From Candidatus Nitrosocosmicus franklandus (GTDB lineage Archaea > Thermoproteota > Nitrososphaeria > Nitrososphaerales > Nitrososphaeraceae), in assembly GCF_900696045.1 (NCBI RefSeq), contig NZ_LR216287.1, forward strand, positions 186,001 to 250,000: a stretch of DNA of 64,000 bases. The letters run 5' to 3'. Below, piece after piece: positions 1 to 11,558 of the stretch. Made by a program: the position numbers and the translations under genes. The notes under the pieces were generated by a model. The model ran no database searches. It had not been told where the DNA came from and worked only from the letters and a program-made list of their open reading frames with translations. The stretch's first letter is position 1, and each line of letters begins with the position of its first letter.

Positions 1-329
1 TCTGATTCATTTAAGGCAATACCTCCTTTCATTCCATCCAAGTGACGCAATTCAGTGACCATTTGAAAAAGTTCTTTACAGTCTTCAATATTATCAGCTG
101 TAATTTCAGTAATACACCTAATCGTACCTCCCCTATTGAGGATGTCAGAGTAACCATGACGGTATTCCGGAATTTTTACCACGATAGAGGGAGCGTTGCT
201 GTCGAACGTAATATCCATTCTTGACTTTGTATTACGCATAAATTCAACACCTTTTTCTACGGCGTTTTTTGAGCCGTATATGATTTCTGATTTTTTTGCA
301 GTATTTTGTTGGCTATCGCTTAATTTTAT
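1..329 (-). CDS. Sensor histidine kinase-like protein, N-terminal sensory part (cut by window edge)
   Basis: The minus-strand frame reads from a TGA at 330-332 to the left edge without a stop. It contains EIIYGSKNAVEKG, then PSIVVKIPEYR, RCITEITADN and ELRHLDGMKGG, which I recognise as the N-terminal sensory region common to many Nitrososphaerales sensor kinases; the kinase core would lie outside the window. No ATG, GTG or TTG occurs between the TGA and an ATG at 237-239, yet the recognisable EIIYG segment lies upstream of that ATG. Either translation starts inside the conserved region at 239 or the 5' end has been lost to a mutation. Family assignment is from memory of the motif pattern. Confidence 0.6.
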   Translation of the reverse strand, partial: MKLSDSQQNTAKKSEIIYGSKNAVEKGVEFMRNTKSRMDITFDSNAPSIVVKIPEYRHGYSDILNRGGTIRCITEITADNIEDCKELFQMVTELRHLDGMKGGIALNES

Positions 330-1054
330 TCAAAAGATAGATACAAACTCATAGATAAGAAGTTTGTCATCCGTATGCAAGTTATTACAATAATCCTTTT
401 AACCTTCTGACAATCAATACGGTTAATTTTAACTCGTTACTACCGATTTTAGTATCATAATTTTTTATGAAATTTAACAGTAGTTTCTTAGTTGTATTAG
501 AGGCTAAAGTCAAATTTAAATAACGTGATGAACTGCGCATACGCATGTTATAGATTTTGATGATTAATTGTTGTCTATAAACAGTCAAATCAACCTACTA
601 ACGAAAACCAAACGAGGGTTTATGCAATAAGAGGACCGTATTCGGATTCTTAGTCGTTGTGTGACTTTTTTTATCAATCTTTAGTAGAGGATTTAAATGG
701 ATTCAAATATCATAATTTATGATGGTTACAACTTTGAATCTTTCTAAATAATATTGAATATTAGAACTTGTTTTAAATTTATTATATTGGATTATCTGAT
801 ACCATGTTGTTTGTTCAATTTTGGCCTAAAGAATCTGTTACCACATGTATTGAGAGGAAATACAATAATAAAACAAAAAAAAATGACTCTGGAAATATTC
901 CACCACTACTGCTACTTCAGTTGATATTGCCACTTCCCTTCTAAAATATTGAAGGCTAAAGTGGATGCTTTCTCTCATACAGATTGTTGTTGGGTTATCT
1001 TAGAAGGCAATTAGGAAACTATAGAATATCTAATACTTTGATCATTATGCATAT
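330..1054. other. Intergenic, mostly empty; possible gene remnant at about 896-1035 (+)
   Basis: No intact gene seen. A 67-codon minus frame at 385-588 has no recognisable features and was not accepted. On the plus strand, two adjoining frames shifted against each other read TTTATSVDIATSLLKY (ending at a TGA at 950-952) and then LKAKVDAFSHTDCCWVILEG, followed by an in-frame TAG and ETIEYL. This composition looks like a decayed coding sequence, but no family is recognised. Confidence 0.35.
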
Positions 1055-2767
1055 TCAATAATTTTTTACATATAAAAGAGGCTCTTTAAATTGATCTTTA
1101 TCTCCACCAAAGTATCCAAACCCATTCCCGTCACAATCTGTACCGACCTTTGAAGCATTATTGAGAAGCGCGCTCTTTACAACTGAAGGCGACGCATCGG
1201 GATTGGTGGCAAGATATAGTGCAGCAGCTCCTGTTACATGAGGAGATGCCATACTTGTACCACTCATCGTTGCATAAGCACTATCCTTGAAAGTTGAAAA
1301 TATTTTTGTTCCAGGGGCTGCAATATCTATAACTGAACCATAATTGCTAAAAGTTGCTAACGAATCATCTCCACCATATCCTGTGTTTGGGCCCTGTGCG
1401 CCACACTTTCCATCACTATCTGCTATTGCTGAAACGGAAATGACATTAGGGTTATTGGATGGAGAGGTGTTTATCGCGTCCTTTCCAGCATTACCGGCAG
1501 CAACCACAAATACAATTCCTGCTTTTACAGCCTTGTTAATTGCAGTATCAAACGCAGTGGATTTGCATTCACATCCAAGACTCAAATTTGCTACTTCAAT
1601 CTGACTAGCATGACTGGTAACATAGTCAATGCCTTTTATGACCGTTGATAAAGGACCGGTTCCCTTGCTGTCTAGTACTTTGATAGCCCACAATTTGGCA
1701 CCCGGGGCGACTCCAACTGAACCAATGGCGTTGTCTTTGGCAGCAGCAATTCCAGCTACATGTGTTCCGTGACCATGATCATCATTGGCGGTGGTGATAG
1801 TAGTAGTATCCCCTCCAAATAATCCTGGAAGACCAGTATTGGTATTAACAAAGGATTTTTGATGATACACATTGAGGTCAGGGTGCTTTAGATCAATTCC
1901 AGAGTCTATGATTGCAATATCTACGTCCACATTTTCGTTTCCGTTACCTGATTTCGTTGAGCTCAAATCAGCATCAATTCTGTTTATACCTGTAGGTGTA
2001 GTTTGTGCAAATGCTTCGGTTAGTACATCGCTTTCTACATAATCTACCATTGGAAAGTTTTTGATAGCTTCTATCATCTGACTGTTAGGAACTTTTATTG
2101 CAATGCCGTTTAGTGCCTGTTCATATACCTGTAACAATTCTATTCCTTGAAATTCTACTTTTTCAGAAATAGTCGAAAAGAAGTCTGCTAAACTTGAATC
2201 ATCATCTTTGAAAACTACGATGTACTGATTGGGTATTTCGTTACCTACTTCCATGCCAGAGTCCAAGATAATAGTAGAAGGAAAGTCAGAATAATCAGAA
2301 ATCAAGGGTAATGCATGAGTAGTAAAGGATGAAATTTGATTAAAGTCAAGGTCAGATTGTGGTGATCCTACATTTCCTTCCTTTTTTTCTTCAATATTAT
2401 CGTAAATTGCACTGTTTAATGTATTTAGCGGAAAAGGAAGCAAGTTTGAGGAATTAATTTCTTTTTCTTTTTTAACTGCGAGAACAGAATTATCTGTGTC
2501 AGCATATTGAGCTACGCCCGTCTGTCCATTTTCGTTAGCTTCAACGGAAATTAAATTTGAATTTGCATTCTCCTTATTATCTGATGAGAAAGTATCTTCA
2601 TCACTCGAGCTGCCTCCAATATTAAAATTAAAATTTAGAAAAGGTATTTCAGGAATCACAAAATCAAAAGCATAAGAGTTTCTTACGACGCCTATATTCT
2701 GCAAACTAAAGACAATCAATAAGAATAGCATGCAAATTATGGCATGCCGTCTGATCTTGCTATTCAC
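1055..2767 (-). CDS. Secreted subtilisin-like serine protease (S8 family) with I9-type propeptide
   Basis: Predicted exported endopeptidase of 570 residues. A signal peptide or N-terminal anchor covers about residues 8-34 (hydrophobic stretch MLFLLIVFSL). A low-complexity acidic/Asn-rich linker follows to about 175, then an inhibitor I9-like propeptide at about 180-252 (starting QYIVVFKDDD). The catalytic domain spans about 258-570, with the Asp motif DIAIIDSGID (Asp288), the His motif HGHGTHVAG (His333), the oxyanion Asn in AAGN (Asn426) and the Ser motif GTSMASPH (Ser505). All triad residues are present, so it should be active after propeptide removal. Four Cys in the catalytic domain (399, 401, 455, 545) could form disulfides outside the cell. 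It stands alone, with no obvious operon partner. Likely a role in nutrient scavenging or surface protein processing, by inference. Confidence 0.92.
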   Translation of the reverse strand: MNSKIRRHAIICMLFLLIVFSLQNIGVVRNSYAFDFVIPEIPFLNFNFNIGGSSSDEDTFSSDNKENANSNLISVEANENGQTGVAQYADTDNSVLAVKKEKEINSSNLLPFPLNTLNSAIYDNIEEKKEGNVGSPQSDLDFNQISSFTTHALPLISDYSDFPSTIILDSGMEVGNEIPNQYIVVFKDDDSSLADFFSTISEKVEFQGIELLQVYEQALNGIAIKVPNSQMIEAIKNFPMVDYVESDVLTEAFAQTTPTGINRIDADLSSTKSGNGNENVDVDIAIIDSGIDLKHPDLNVYHQKSFVNTNTGLPGLFGGDTTTITTANDDHGHGTHVAGIAAAKDNAIGSVGVAPGAKLWAIKVLDSKGTGPLSTVIKGIDYVTSHASQIEVANLSLGCECKSTAFDTAINKAVKAGIVFVVAAGNAGKDAINTSPSNNPNVISVSAIADSDGKCGAQGPNTGYGGDDSLATFSNYGSVIDIAAPGTKIFSTFKDSAYATMSGTSMASPHVTGAAALYLATNPDASPSVVKSALLNNASKVGTDCDGNGFGYFGGDKDQFKEPLLYVKNY

Positions 2768-3075
2768 ACAATACTAATGCATGTTATTAATTTATGAACT
2801 TTTGAAGACTTTAGTGTTCTATAATTTTAGTTCTAGATTATGTTCGACTCGACGAATATCAAATTCTAAAAGATTTTTCTAATAAATAACAACATTATTA
2901 GACGATACTCACACAAGGTTCATTCTCATAACTCGGATAAAGATTATGTATATACTATAGGAATAATCAGATCTATGCCTACAAATACAGTATAAAGATA
3001 AGGAAACGTTAAGAATCGATTGAATCAAAATTCAATAATATATTTATCTGTAAAGAATCAAAAAACAAAAAAAAT
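2768..3075. other. Intergenic, nothing recognised
   Basis: AT-rich stretch between two minus-strand genes. It must hold the protease promoter and the 3' end of the small peptide gene. No open frame of convincing composition on either strand. Confidence 0.5.
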
Positions 3076-3366
3076 TTATTGTTGGCCTAATGCGTTGTTA
3101 CCGTCATTTAGGTTAATTGAGAATGCCAAGTTGTTGCATGAAGCAATTGTATCGTTACCAGAACCACATTCAGATAATTGTAGTGTTTCTGTATCTTGTG
3201 CTAATCCTTGAGCTGCTTCATTTGATTTTTTCTTTTTCTTTTTGTCATGGTCGTCGCCACCAGCAAATGCTTTGTTATCGATGGTGCTGCTTATTGCAAC
3301 AACAGAACCTACTAAGACTGCTGCTACAAAGATTGACATGATTGATAAACTAATTTTTTTATCCAT
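3076..3366 (-). CDS. Small exported Lys-rich protein, copy 1
   Basis: A 96-residue protein with an N-terminal hydrophobic segment (about 7-26) and a likely cleavage after AFA at about residue 35, giving a mature chain of about 60 residues. The mature part opens with GGDDHDKKKKKK, followed by a variable core and a conserved tail with two cysteines (SECGSGNDTIASCNN) and FSINLNDGNNALGQQ. A paralogue lies at 12159-12449: the first 54 residues and the last 22 are identical, while about 20 residues in the middle differ. The upstream 81 bp is also shared, with a TATA box 19-26 bp before the ATG, so the transcript should be leaderless. Function unknown; the two Cys could form a small loop. I cannot tell whether it is released or held at the membrane. 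Confidence 0.8.
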   Translation of the reverse strand: MDKKISLSIMSIFVAAVLVGSVVAISSTIDNKAFAGGDDHDKKKKKKSNEAAQGLAQDTETLQLSECGSGNDTIASCNNLAFSINLNDGNNALGQQ

Positions 3367-3447
3367 GTCAAAGTTTTCATTTTATTATATAATTGGATTG
3401 TTTAATTCGATTCTGAAATAATCTTACTAAACTAGATTCTTAAATAA
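3367..3447 (-). promoter_or_regulatory. Promoter of small exported protein copy 1, duplicated
   Basis: These 81 bp are identical by eye to 12450-12530 upstream of the paralogue. On the minus strand the box TTATATAA (3385-3392) sits 19-26 bp before the ATG, the expected archaeal TATA position for a leaderless mRNA. Identity stops abruptly at 3447/3448. Confidence 0.75.
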
Positions 3448-3509
3448 TATATTGCTAAAAGATTATTTTAGAGATTTTTCTAGAAACTTTTCGTTACAAA
3501 AGAAAAGAT

Positions 3510-3710
3510 CTAATTTGCTTCAACATCCCTCATATTTTCATCACCTGTTTTACCCAACATTTCCTTCAATTTTGCATTTTCTTGTTTCAAGTTAGATATT
3601 TCTCTTTGCATTCTCACATTTTCCTGATCTAATTCAATGACTTCACCGTGAACGGGTTTGAGGTGGATAATCGGACAAGCTCCTCGTGAGTCGTCCCATA
3701 CAATCTGATT
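3510..3710 (-). other. Out-of-frame C-terminal coiled-coil segment of the upstream HTH protein
   Basis: A minus-strand frame, offset by one base back (or two forward) from the 184-codon gene, is open from just after a TGA at 3711-3713 to a TAG at 3510-3512. It encodes NQIVWDDSRGACPIIHLKP, then a heptad-like coiled coil (ELDQENVRMQREISNLKQ, ENAKLKEMLG) and ends MRDVEAN. The composition is clearly protein-like and completes the coiled coil expected after the truncated gene, so I read it as the original C terminus separated by a frameshift between about 3690 and 3713. Confidence 0.65.
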
Positions 3711-4183
3711 TCAGTGTCTCTAAGCATCTTGGCCTCTCTAGCCTGTTCTTCATAAAGGTTTTTCTTTGCTAAAAGACCCATATAAATACGCTCGAACTGG
3801 TCTAACGATATCCCATGTTGCTCTGTCAGTGTAATATGATCAATCAACAAGTTTGCGAAATCTGGAACGCTTTTTTGTTTTTTGAAGCAATGTTCGTGGA
3901 TCTTATGTATTAATGCCTCAGTTGTCTCGATAGAGATGCCAAGTTCCAGCGAAATATTGTAAAGTCTAACGGCCCATGAAAATGTTCTGACTTGTGTTTC
4001 TTCATTCATTAAATAGACGGCTAGCGTTCTAGTATAGTCGATTTCCAGGTCAACATCTCTTTCATCATCGACAATGTTTGATATTGTTCCAGTACTAATT
4101 TCATTCATACGTGCTATTTTATCACGCGGAATGCCTTGCAACCACTGCAAGATTACGTTTCTTTTGATACTTACTGGTATCAT
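3629..4183 (-). CDS. HTH/coiled-coil protein, probably frameshifted near its 3' end
   Basis: 184 residues as read. The N terminus (about 5-38, KRNVILQWLQGIPRDKIA then NEISTGTISNIV) resembles the helix-turn-helix of transposase-like or resolvase-like DNA-binding proteins, and the rest is largely helical. It matches my recollection of a large Nitrososphaerales family of HTH plus coiled-coil proteins of unknown function. The last residues (STSNPFTVKSLN) are low-quality sequence, whereas a second frame continues the protein for 66 codons to 3510. The gene is therefore probably interrupted, or is expressed through frameshifting. No operon partners. Confidence 0.6.
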   Translation of the reverse strand: MIPVSIKRNVILQWLQGIPRDKIARMNEISTGTISNIVDDERDVDLEIDYTRTLAVYLMNEETQVRTFSWAVRLYNISLELGISIETTEALIHKIHEHCFKKQKSVPDFANLLIDHITLTEQHGISLDQFERIYMGLLAKKNLYEEQAREAKMLRDTEIRLYGTTHEELVRLSTSNPFTVKSLN

Positions 4184-4521
4184 TATTATTTATGCAATTT
4201 TATTTATAAAAAACTAGCACCAAAGTTACATTATAGCATATACACTAAACTGACACGTAAATGACCAAGATTTTTTTTAGAAATGACACGGATTTGACTA
4301 AGGAATTTCTAATTGCATAGTCAAAAAGTTGAAACAAGAATCAATAGTATCTCCTATGAATCATTGTGTTATTTTGCCTGTAAACTGATATAGTTTCATT
4401 AATTATAGGAGATTATTTTGAAAATAAATAAAATGTTGATAAGATTTTTAATATTTGTTCAATTTCAATATATTATATACAATTTTCATAAATTCTTACC
4501 TATATTGTTGAATTAATTACC
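4184..4521. other. Divergent intergenic region, nothing specific recognised
   Basis: AT-rich spacer between the minus-strand HTH gene and the plus-strand surface protein. A TATA-like string (TATTATATAC, about 4470-4480) lies about 45 bp before the TTG start at 4522 and may drive the surface protein. Confidence 0.45.
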
Positions 4522-7506
<2,985 letters not shown>

Positions 7507-7580
7507 ACTCTAACTTCTTTTGACAGGAAAGCAATAGTACGACTAACTTCAAAAAATCTCATTTTTTTGAGTTGAGATAA

Positions 7581-7607
7581 GATGGATTTTTCCCCATCTG
7601 TTTTTTT
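7581..7607 (+). terminator. Hairpin plus T-run after the surface protein gene
   Basis: The stem GATGG/CCATC encloses an 8-base loop and is followed by a run of seven T (7601-7607). It lies about 75 bp past the stop at 7506 and overlaps the 3' end of the convergent small gene. Confidence 0.55.
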
Positions 7608-7785
7608 ACTGGTTTGTTGAAATTGCATTATTTTCTATATCGACGGGTTTATCGTCGCTACCCTGCCAGTAGACAAATTCTGCAGGTATAACTAATTCTT
7701 CATAGATCGTAAGAGCTAATGTGTCTTTTTGTTGAAAAGATCCACGGTATAGAGTCTTATTGTATCTTGTTCTTATGAATCCCAT
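7606..7785 (-). CDS. Small conserved-looking protein, 59 residues
   Basis: The ATG at 7783-7785 opens a 59-codon frame ending at TAA 7606-7608. The protein starts MGFIRTRYNKTLYRG and continues with ALTIYEELVIPAEFVYWQG, then an acidic tail. It is soluble, without Cys or membrane segments. Natural composition and the lack of any other gene in this gap support it. It lies 103 bp downstream of the PIG-L deacetylase on the same strand, so it might be co-transcribed. Family not recognised. Confidence 0.65.
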   Translation of the reverse strand: MGFIRTRYNKTLYRGSFQQKDTLALTIYEELVIPAEFVYWQGSDDKPVDIENNAISTNQ

Positions 7786-7888
7786 TATTTGGTAATGCTA
7801 AAAATTCCTCTTCCTGAATATCAAATCCAAAATAATATATCATAAAGGAATGTAAAATAGAAATTCAAATCAATGTTAATAAATGTGA

Positions 7889-8596
7889 TTATTGGTGTTT
7901 TTCAGTTGAGATATCATACTCTATAATTCTTCTCGAAGGTCTCGAATTTTCTTTGTTAATTCTAGTCTTTAGAAATGTGAAATCGTTGTTGATTGTCATT
8001 TTCATTACCTCAAAAGCTTCAGTGCAAATAATTTTCGGGTCCAGCCTCGTTTGAAAGGCTCTGTACTCTGCCAAACCTCTCACTGAATTAGAACTGAGGA
8101 ATAATTTTGATTTCTGTGAACCATATAGTTCAATTACCTTTATTTTTTCATCTACCACATTCGAAATATCATTAAAAAGCACAGGTAAAAAATTTCTCGT
8201 AGACGGGTTTTCATATGCAATGATGGTAGGAGTAAACCTACCTGCCTCCATGGTCGCTTGAGCAACCGCACGATGGTCATGGTGATTATCCTTAAGTGGA
8301 TGAGTAAAAACCACATCGGCCTGTGTCTTTCGGATAAAAAACTCAATGGAATTTATCAACTCTTTGGTTAAGTAAACGGCTGAATCCTCGTAGTCATCGA
8401 TCCATAATTTTTTTGCCCCTATATACTTTGCAGAATTAATTATTTCATTTGAACGCTTTACTACTGATCCGGCACTTGAACCTCGCGTAACGACATACAT
8501 ATAGACGTTAACCCCACTTCTTGATGCATTGAGAAGTGTTCCGCCGCATCCAAGTTCAATGTCGTCAGGATGTGCACCTATAGCCAAAATATTCAT
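7889..8596 (-). CDS. PIG-L/LmbE family deacetylase
   Basis: 235-residue predicted zinc-dependent N-deacetylase acting on N-acetyl sugars or glycolipid/thiol precursors. The N terminus MNILAIGAHPDDIELGCGG holds the family metal-binding/catalytic AHPDD motif (His9, Asp11, Asp12), and HHDHRAVAQA at about 105-115 supplies the further metal His. Length is normal for the family. The substrate cannot be told from sequence. It could take part in surface glycan or small-thiol synthesis; no sugar-related partner lies next to it. Confidence 0.88.
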   Translation of the reverse strand: MNILAIGAHPDDIELGCGGTLLNASRSGVNVYMYVVTRGSSAGSVVKRSNEIINSAKYIGAKKLWIDDYEDSAVYLTKELINSIEFFIRKTQADVVFTHPLKDNHHDHRAVAQATMEAGRFTPTIIAYENPSTRNFLPVLFNDISNVVDEKIKVIELYGSQKSKLFLSSNSVRGLAEYRAFQTRLDPKIICTEAFEVMKMTINNDFTFLKTRINKENSRPSRRIIEYDISTEKHQ

Positions 8597-8895
8597 ATTG
8601 TTTCTATTTTACCTATCACCCTAACATGAATTTAATTCTGTTCCTTGTCTTTCCTTAATCGCCTATTAAAACCAGGTAAAAAACAATAATATTAATAATC
8701 GTAGGGTTACTAATCCTACAAATATTAATTCAACCATCGATGAATGCTGTATTGAAACAAAGATCGTCATCTTGTCTAATTTAGAAAGTCAGTGTCAGTT
8801 AGTTTGACAAAGTATCTTGATGCTGTCAATATGATTGCCATCAATACAAAATTAAATAAGCTTTTAAAGACGGCCTCTTATAATATTCAAAATCA

Positions 8896-10611
8896 ATGCA
8901 ATATTCTGATGACTATGTAAAATTTATTACAAAATCTCTTAACAAGTGTTCTACCATACTAGAAAATCCATCGGTTGAAGGTTATAAGAAGCTAAACCAG
9001 GAACTCGATCAGATAATTTCTTATTCCAAATTAGAAGATCACTCTAATATTCAAATAATAACAGAAAAAGTCAAATACATAGTTGACTCGTTGGTAACTG
9101 GACACAAACTTACAAACCAGATTTTAGATCTACTTAACAAATGTTTGAGAAAAATAAAGGAAGATATAACTATTCAAAATCATATTCTCGATCTAAATTT
9201 TGTTGAAGAGATAAAAACCATTTATGATACCATTAAGAAAAATGAAAAAGATTTTATTTATTCCAAGAATCTTAAAGTCCTACTCATTACAAATGACCAA
9301 TTTCTTTCAAACCTGATTTTGAATAGTGTGGATTCTTCTATAGAAATTCAAACAATTGAAAATTATAGTAAAGCATTTGATCTAGTCAAAAACAACGGGT
9401 TTGACATAATAATATGTGATGTAACAGAGGACAATTTTATCACTGAAGATTTTATTTTAACATATTCAAAGACAATACCTATAGCAATATTTTATAGGTC
9501 AAGGGATTTGCAACTAGTTTTAAAGACTGCAAAACTGGGTGTTAGAAATGTCATTTCTTCTGATGAAATGGCCATTAAATATCTAGTGAAAACTTTGCAT
9601 ACGATATATGCAGAATGGGAAAAACAAAAGAAAAAGATCATGCTAAAACCGTTGTTAGAAGATCCAAATACAAAGATACTAGTCCGCGACATGTTATTAA
9701 CCGAGTTACCAATAGTTCAAAAGGTAAGAAGTCATCTTACTAACGAGATAAATGTAAATTCAGCTATAAGAGATTCATACGACCTGAAGGTTAATGATTT
9801 GATCGTTTCGAATTCAAGTCTCATCGATTCACTAGTCAAGGAAAATTTTTTGATTAAAGAAAAAGTGAAGAATGCCCTGACGTGTCCAAATTGTCATGCT
9901 GTTGATTTGGATATTAATTACCAATGTATTTCATGTCACGATGAACTATTCACTAAATATGATGAAGTTATGGTACACCAAACGTGTGGATTTACTGGTC
10001 TAAGACAAGATTTTATAATTGGAAACAATTCTTACTGCCCCAAATGCAATAAGAAAATATCCAATTCAAACGAAATAATAAAAAAAGCCTCTTACCGATG
10101 CCAAAAATGCTTAAAATTCTTCGAAGAACCGTATATTTTCTATAGTTGCAACTTTTGTAACTATGGCCCTTTTGTTCACATAAATGGAAGAACACAACCT
10201 ATTTACAAATACAACATAAATCCAAAGTTTGAAAGAGAATTCAAAAAGAATTTCTTTATCTTGCAAAAATTAAGTGATTATCTTATCAAACTTGACTATA
10301 AATTATCGTTTAACGAGAAAGCAGATACAAATATTGCTACCGAGACATTCTTTGATTTGGTAGCAAGAAAAGAAGAACAAACAATTATTTTTGTAATTTT
10401 TACATCAAACTTGGAATATAATATTGAACTGTTATATAATATTGAAACATTCCGGGGTCACTCCACAAAGGTCAATCCAATAGTAATCTCACTTAATGAG
10501 CCTGATCAATTATTGGTTAATATTCTGCTCAAGTTTAACATTTTCTTAATAGTTTCAGATAATGATGGTGAAATCCTTTCCAAAACTAAAGAATATTTAA
10601 GCCGCGTCTAA
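8896..10611 (+). CDS. TackOD1-type metal-binding signalling protein with receiver-like domain
   Basis: 571 residues. The first 115 or so are helical and may be an Hpt-like or coiled-coil input region. Residues about 125-240 look like a degenerate response-regulator fold (LKVLLITNDQFLSNLI, DIIICDVTEDNF, then a TLHTIYAEWEKQ helix). A Cys-rich module follows at about 330-425 with CPNC, CISC, CPKC, CQKC and CNFC pairs. This order matches the thaumarchaeal output domain TackOD1, a zinc-ribbon-like output module of archaeal two-component systems (family knowledge). The C-terminal about 110 residues form another alpha/beta domain. A perfect hairpin lies 67 bp downstream. It probably relays a signal, perhaps with the CheY-like protein at 11190. 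Confidence 0.75.
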   Translation: MQYSDDYVKFITKSLNKCSTILENPSVEGYKKLNQELDQIISYSKLEDHSNIQIITEKVKYIVDSLVTGHKLTNQILDLLNKCLRKIKEDITIQNHILDLNFVEEIKTIYDTIKKNEKDFIYSKNLKVLLITNDQFLSNLILNSVDSSIEIQTIENYSKAFDLVKNNGFDIIICDVTEDNFITEDFILTYSKTIPIAIFYRSRDLQLVLKTAKLGVRNVISSDEMAIKYLVKTLHTIYAEWEKQKKKIMLKPLLEDPNTKILVRDMLLTELPIVQKVRSHLTNEINVNSAIRDSYDLKVNDLIVSNSSLIDSLVKENFLIKEKVKNALTCPNCHAVDLDINYQCISCHDELFTKYDEVMVHQTCGFTGLRQDFIIGNNSYCPKCNKKISNSNEIIKKASYRCQKCLKFFEEPYIFYSCNFCNYGPFVHINGRTQPIYKYNINPKFEREFKKNFFILQKLSDYLIKLDYKLSFNEKADTNIATETFFDLVARKEEQTIIFVIFTSNLEYNIELLYNIETFRGHSTKVNPIVISLNEPDQLLVNILLKFNIFLIVSDNDGEILSKTKEYLSRV

Positions 10612-10677
10612 AATCATATTTATTAGTCTCAGACAAGGACAATCATTTATTTAAAACAACCAACCTAATTTTGAGGC

Positions 10678-10707
10678 TAAAATGAAAAAAAAGCATTTTT
10701 CATTTTA
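10678..10707 (+). terminator. Perfect 12-bp inverted repeat, candidate terminator or regulatory hairpin
   Basis: TAAAATGAAAAA (10678-10689) pairs with TTTTTCATTTTA (10696-10707) around a 6-base loop. It lies 67 bp after the TackOD1 stop. The 3' arm is T-rich, as in archaeal terminators. Confidence 0.5.
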
Positions 10708-11161
10708 TCACACTCCTTCCTCTAACCTTATTATGCATCTAACTCTATTCCAGGAAATTACAACAAAACAGCAATGTTATTGAAATGGAAATCTTATTCA
10801 ATTTAGGGTCCTATTTGTAACAAGGAATTGCTAGTTAGACTAAATGGGTGATGACTCTAAACAGAAGATTATTTTTATTCAAAGGTCTGTCGTCAAAATA
10901 AGACCGTCTGAGATTTGCCTGCATGTAAGATATACAGGTAAATAATAGGTCTTTAGGTTGCAAGGGCCAAATTGATCGGTCTATTTGAACAAGGATTTGG
11001 AAAGAAAAGACTTCAATAAGAAAGACCGACCCTATTACTACCCACACTCCTCTGCTGTTAAATGTTAATTTTGAATCTGTAGACCTTATTATCGAATTCA
11101 ATATTTACAACTGGTCTAACAGAGGTTAGAGTATTAGTTAAATTAAATAACTATTGGCACG

Positions 11162-11170
11162 TATATAATA
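11162..11170 (+). promoter_or_regulatory. TATA box of the CheY-like gene
   Basis: TATATAATA lies 20-28 bp before the ATG at 11190, which fits leaderless transcription starting at or next to the start codon. Confidence 0.6.
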
Positions 11171-11189
11171 AAAGAGACGAATAACTTCA

Positions 11190-11558
11190 ATGAAAGTATT
11201 GATAGTAGACGATAATGAGAACATTACCGAGGTGGTTAAAGATTTTTTTGAGTTAGGTAATATAGAGTGTAAAACAATTAATAATGGAGTTGAAGGGCTG
11301 GCCGAAATTCAAAATAGCAATTATGATTTGATATTGCTTGATATAGCAATCCCAGATTATTCTGGTCTTGACATTCTTGATGAGCTGAAAAATAAATCAA
11401 TCAAGAGTAAGAACATAGTTTTATTCACTGCTTCACTTTTCAACCCTGAGGATATAGAAAAATACTCTTCTATTGGTGTAAAGGAAATTTGCGAAAAACC
11501 AGTATCTCTTGAAAAACTAGAAAATATAAAACAAAAATATTTGTTTGCCCAAAACTAG
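11190..11558 (+). CDS. CheY-like single-domain response regulator
   Basis: 122 residues, one receiver domain and no output domain. The acidic pair Asp7-Asp8 (VLIVDDNE), phosphoacceptor Asp51 (LILLDIAIP), switch Thr80 (VLFTAS) and Lys103 (CEKPVS) are all in place, so it should accept phosphate from a histidine kinase. A partner kinase is not adjacent; the partial sensor-kinase-like gene at the left edge belongs to the usual partner class. It could signal to proteins such as the TackOD1 protein upstream; that link is an inference. Confidence 0.92.
   Translation: MKVLIVDDNENITEVVKDFFELGNIECKTINNGVEGLAEIQNSNYDLILLDIAIPDYSGLDILDELKNKSIKSKNIVLFTASLFNPEDIEKYSSIGVKEICEKPVSLEKLENIKQKYLFAQN

Larger units (their letters stand above)
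10612..11189. other. Intergenic with a hairpin near its start; otherwise nothing recognised
   Basis: Separates the TackOD1 gene from the CheY-like gene. An 88-codon minus frame at 10835-11101 lacks any recognised motif and was not accepted. The TATA box of the next gene lies at the end. Confidence 0.45.

Noticed and set aside
385-588. 67-codon open frame on the minus strand
   Set aside because: No recognised motif, start context or neighbour; composition fits chance in AT-rich DNA.
10835-11101. 88-codon open frame on the minus strand in the gap before the CheY-like gene
   Set aside because: Mixed composition without domain, signal or conserved motif; start has no TATA box or Shine-Dalgarno support that I could see.
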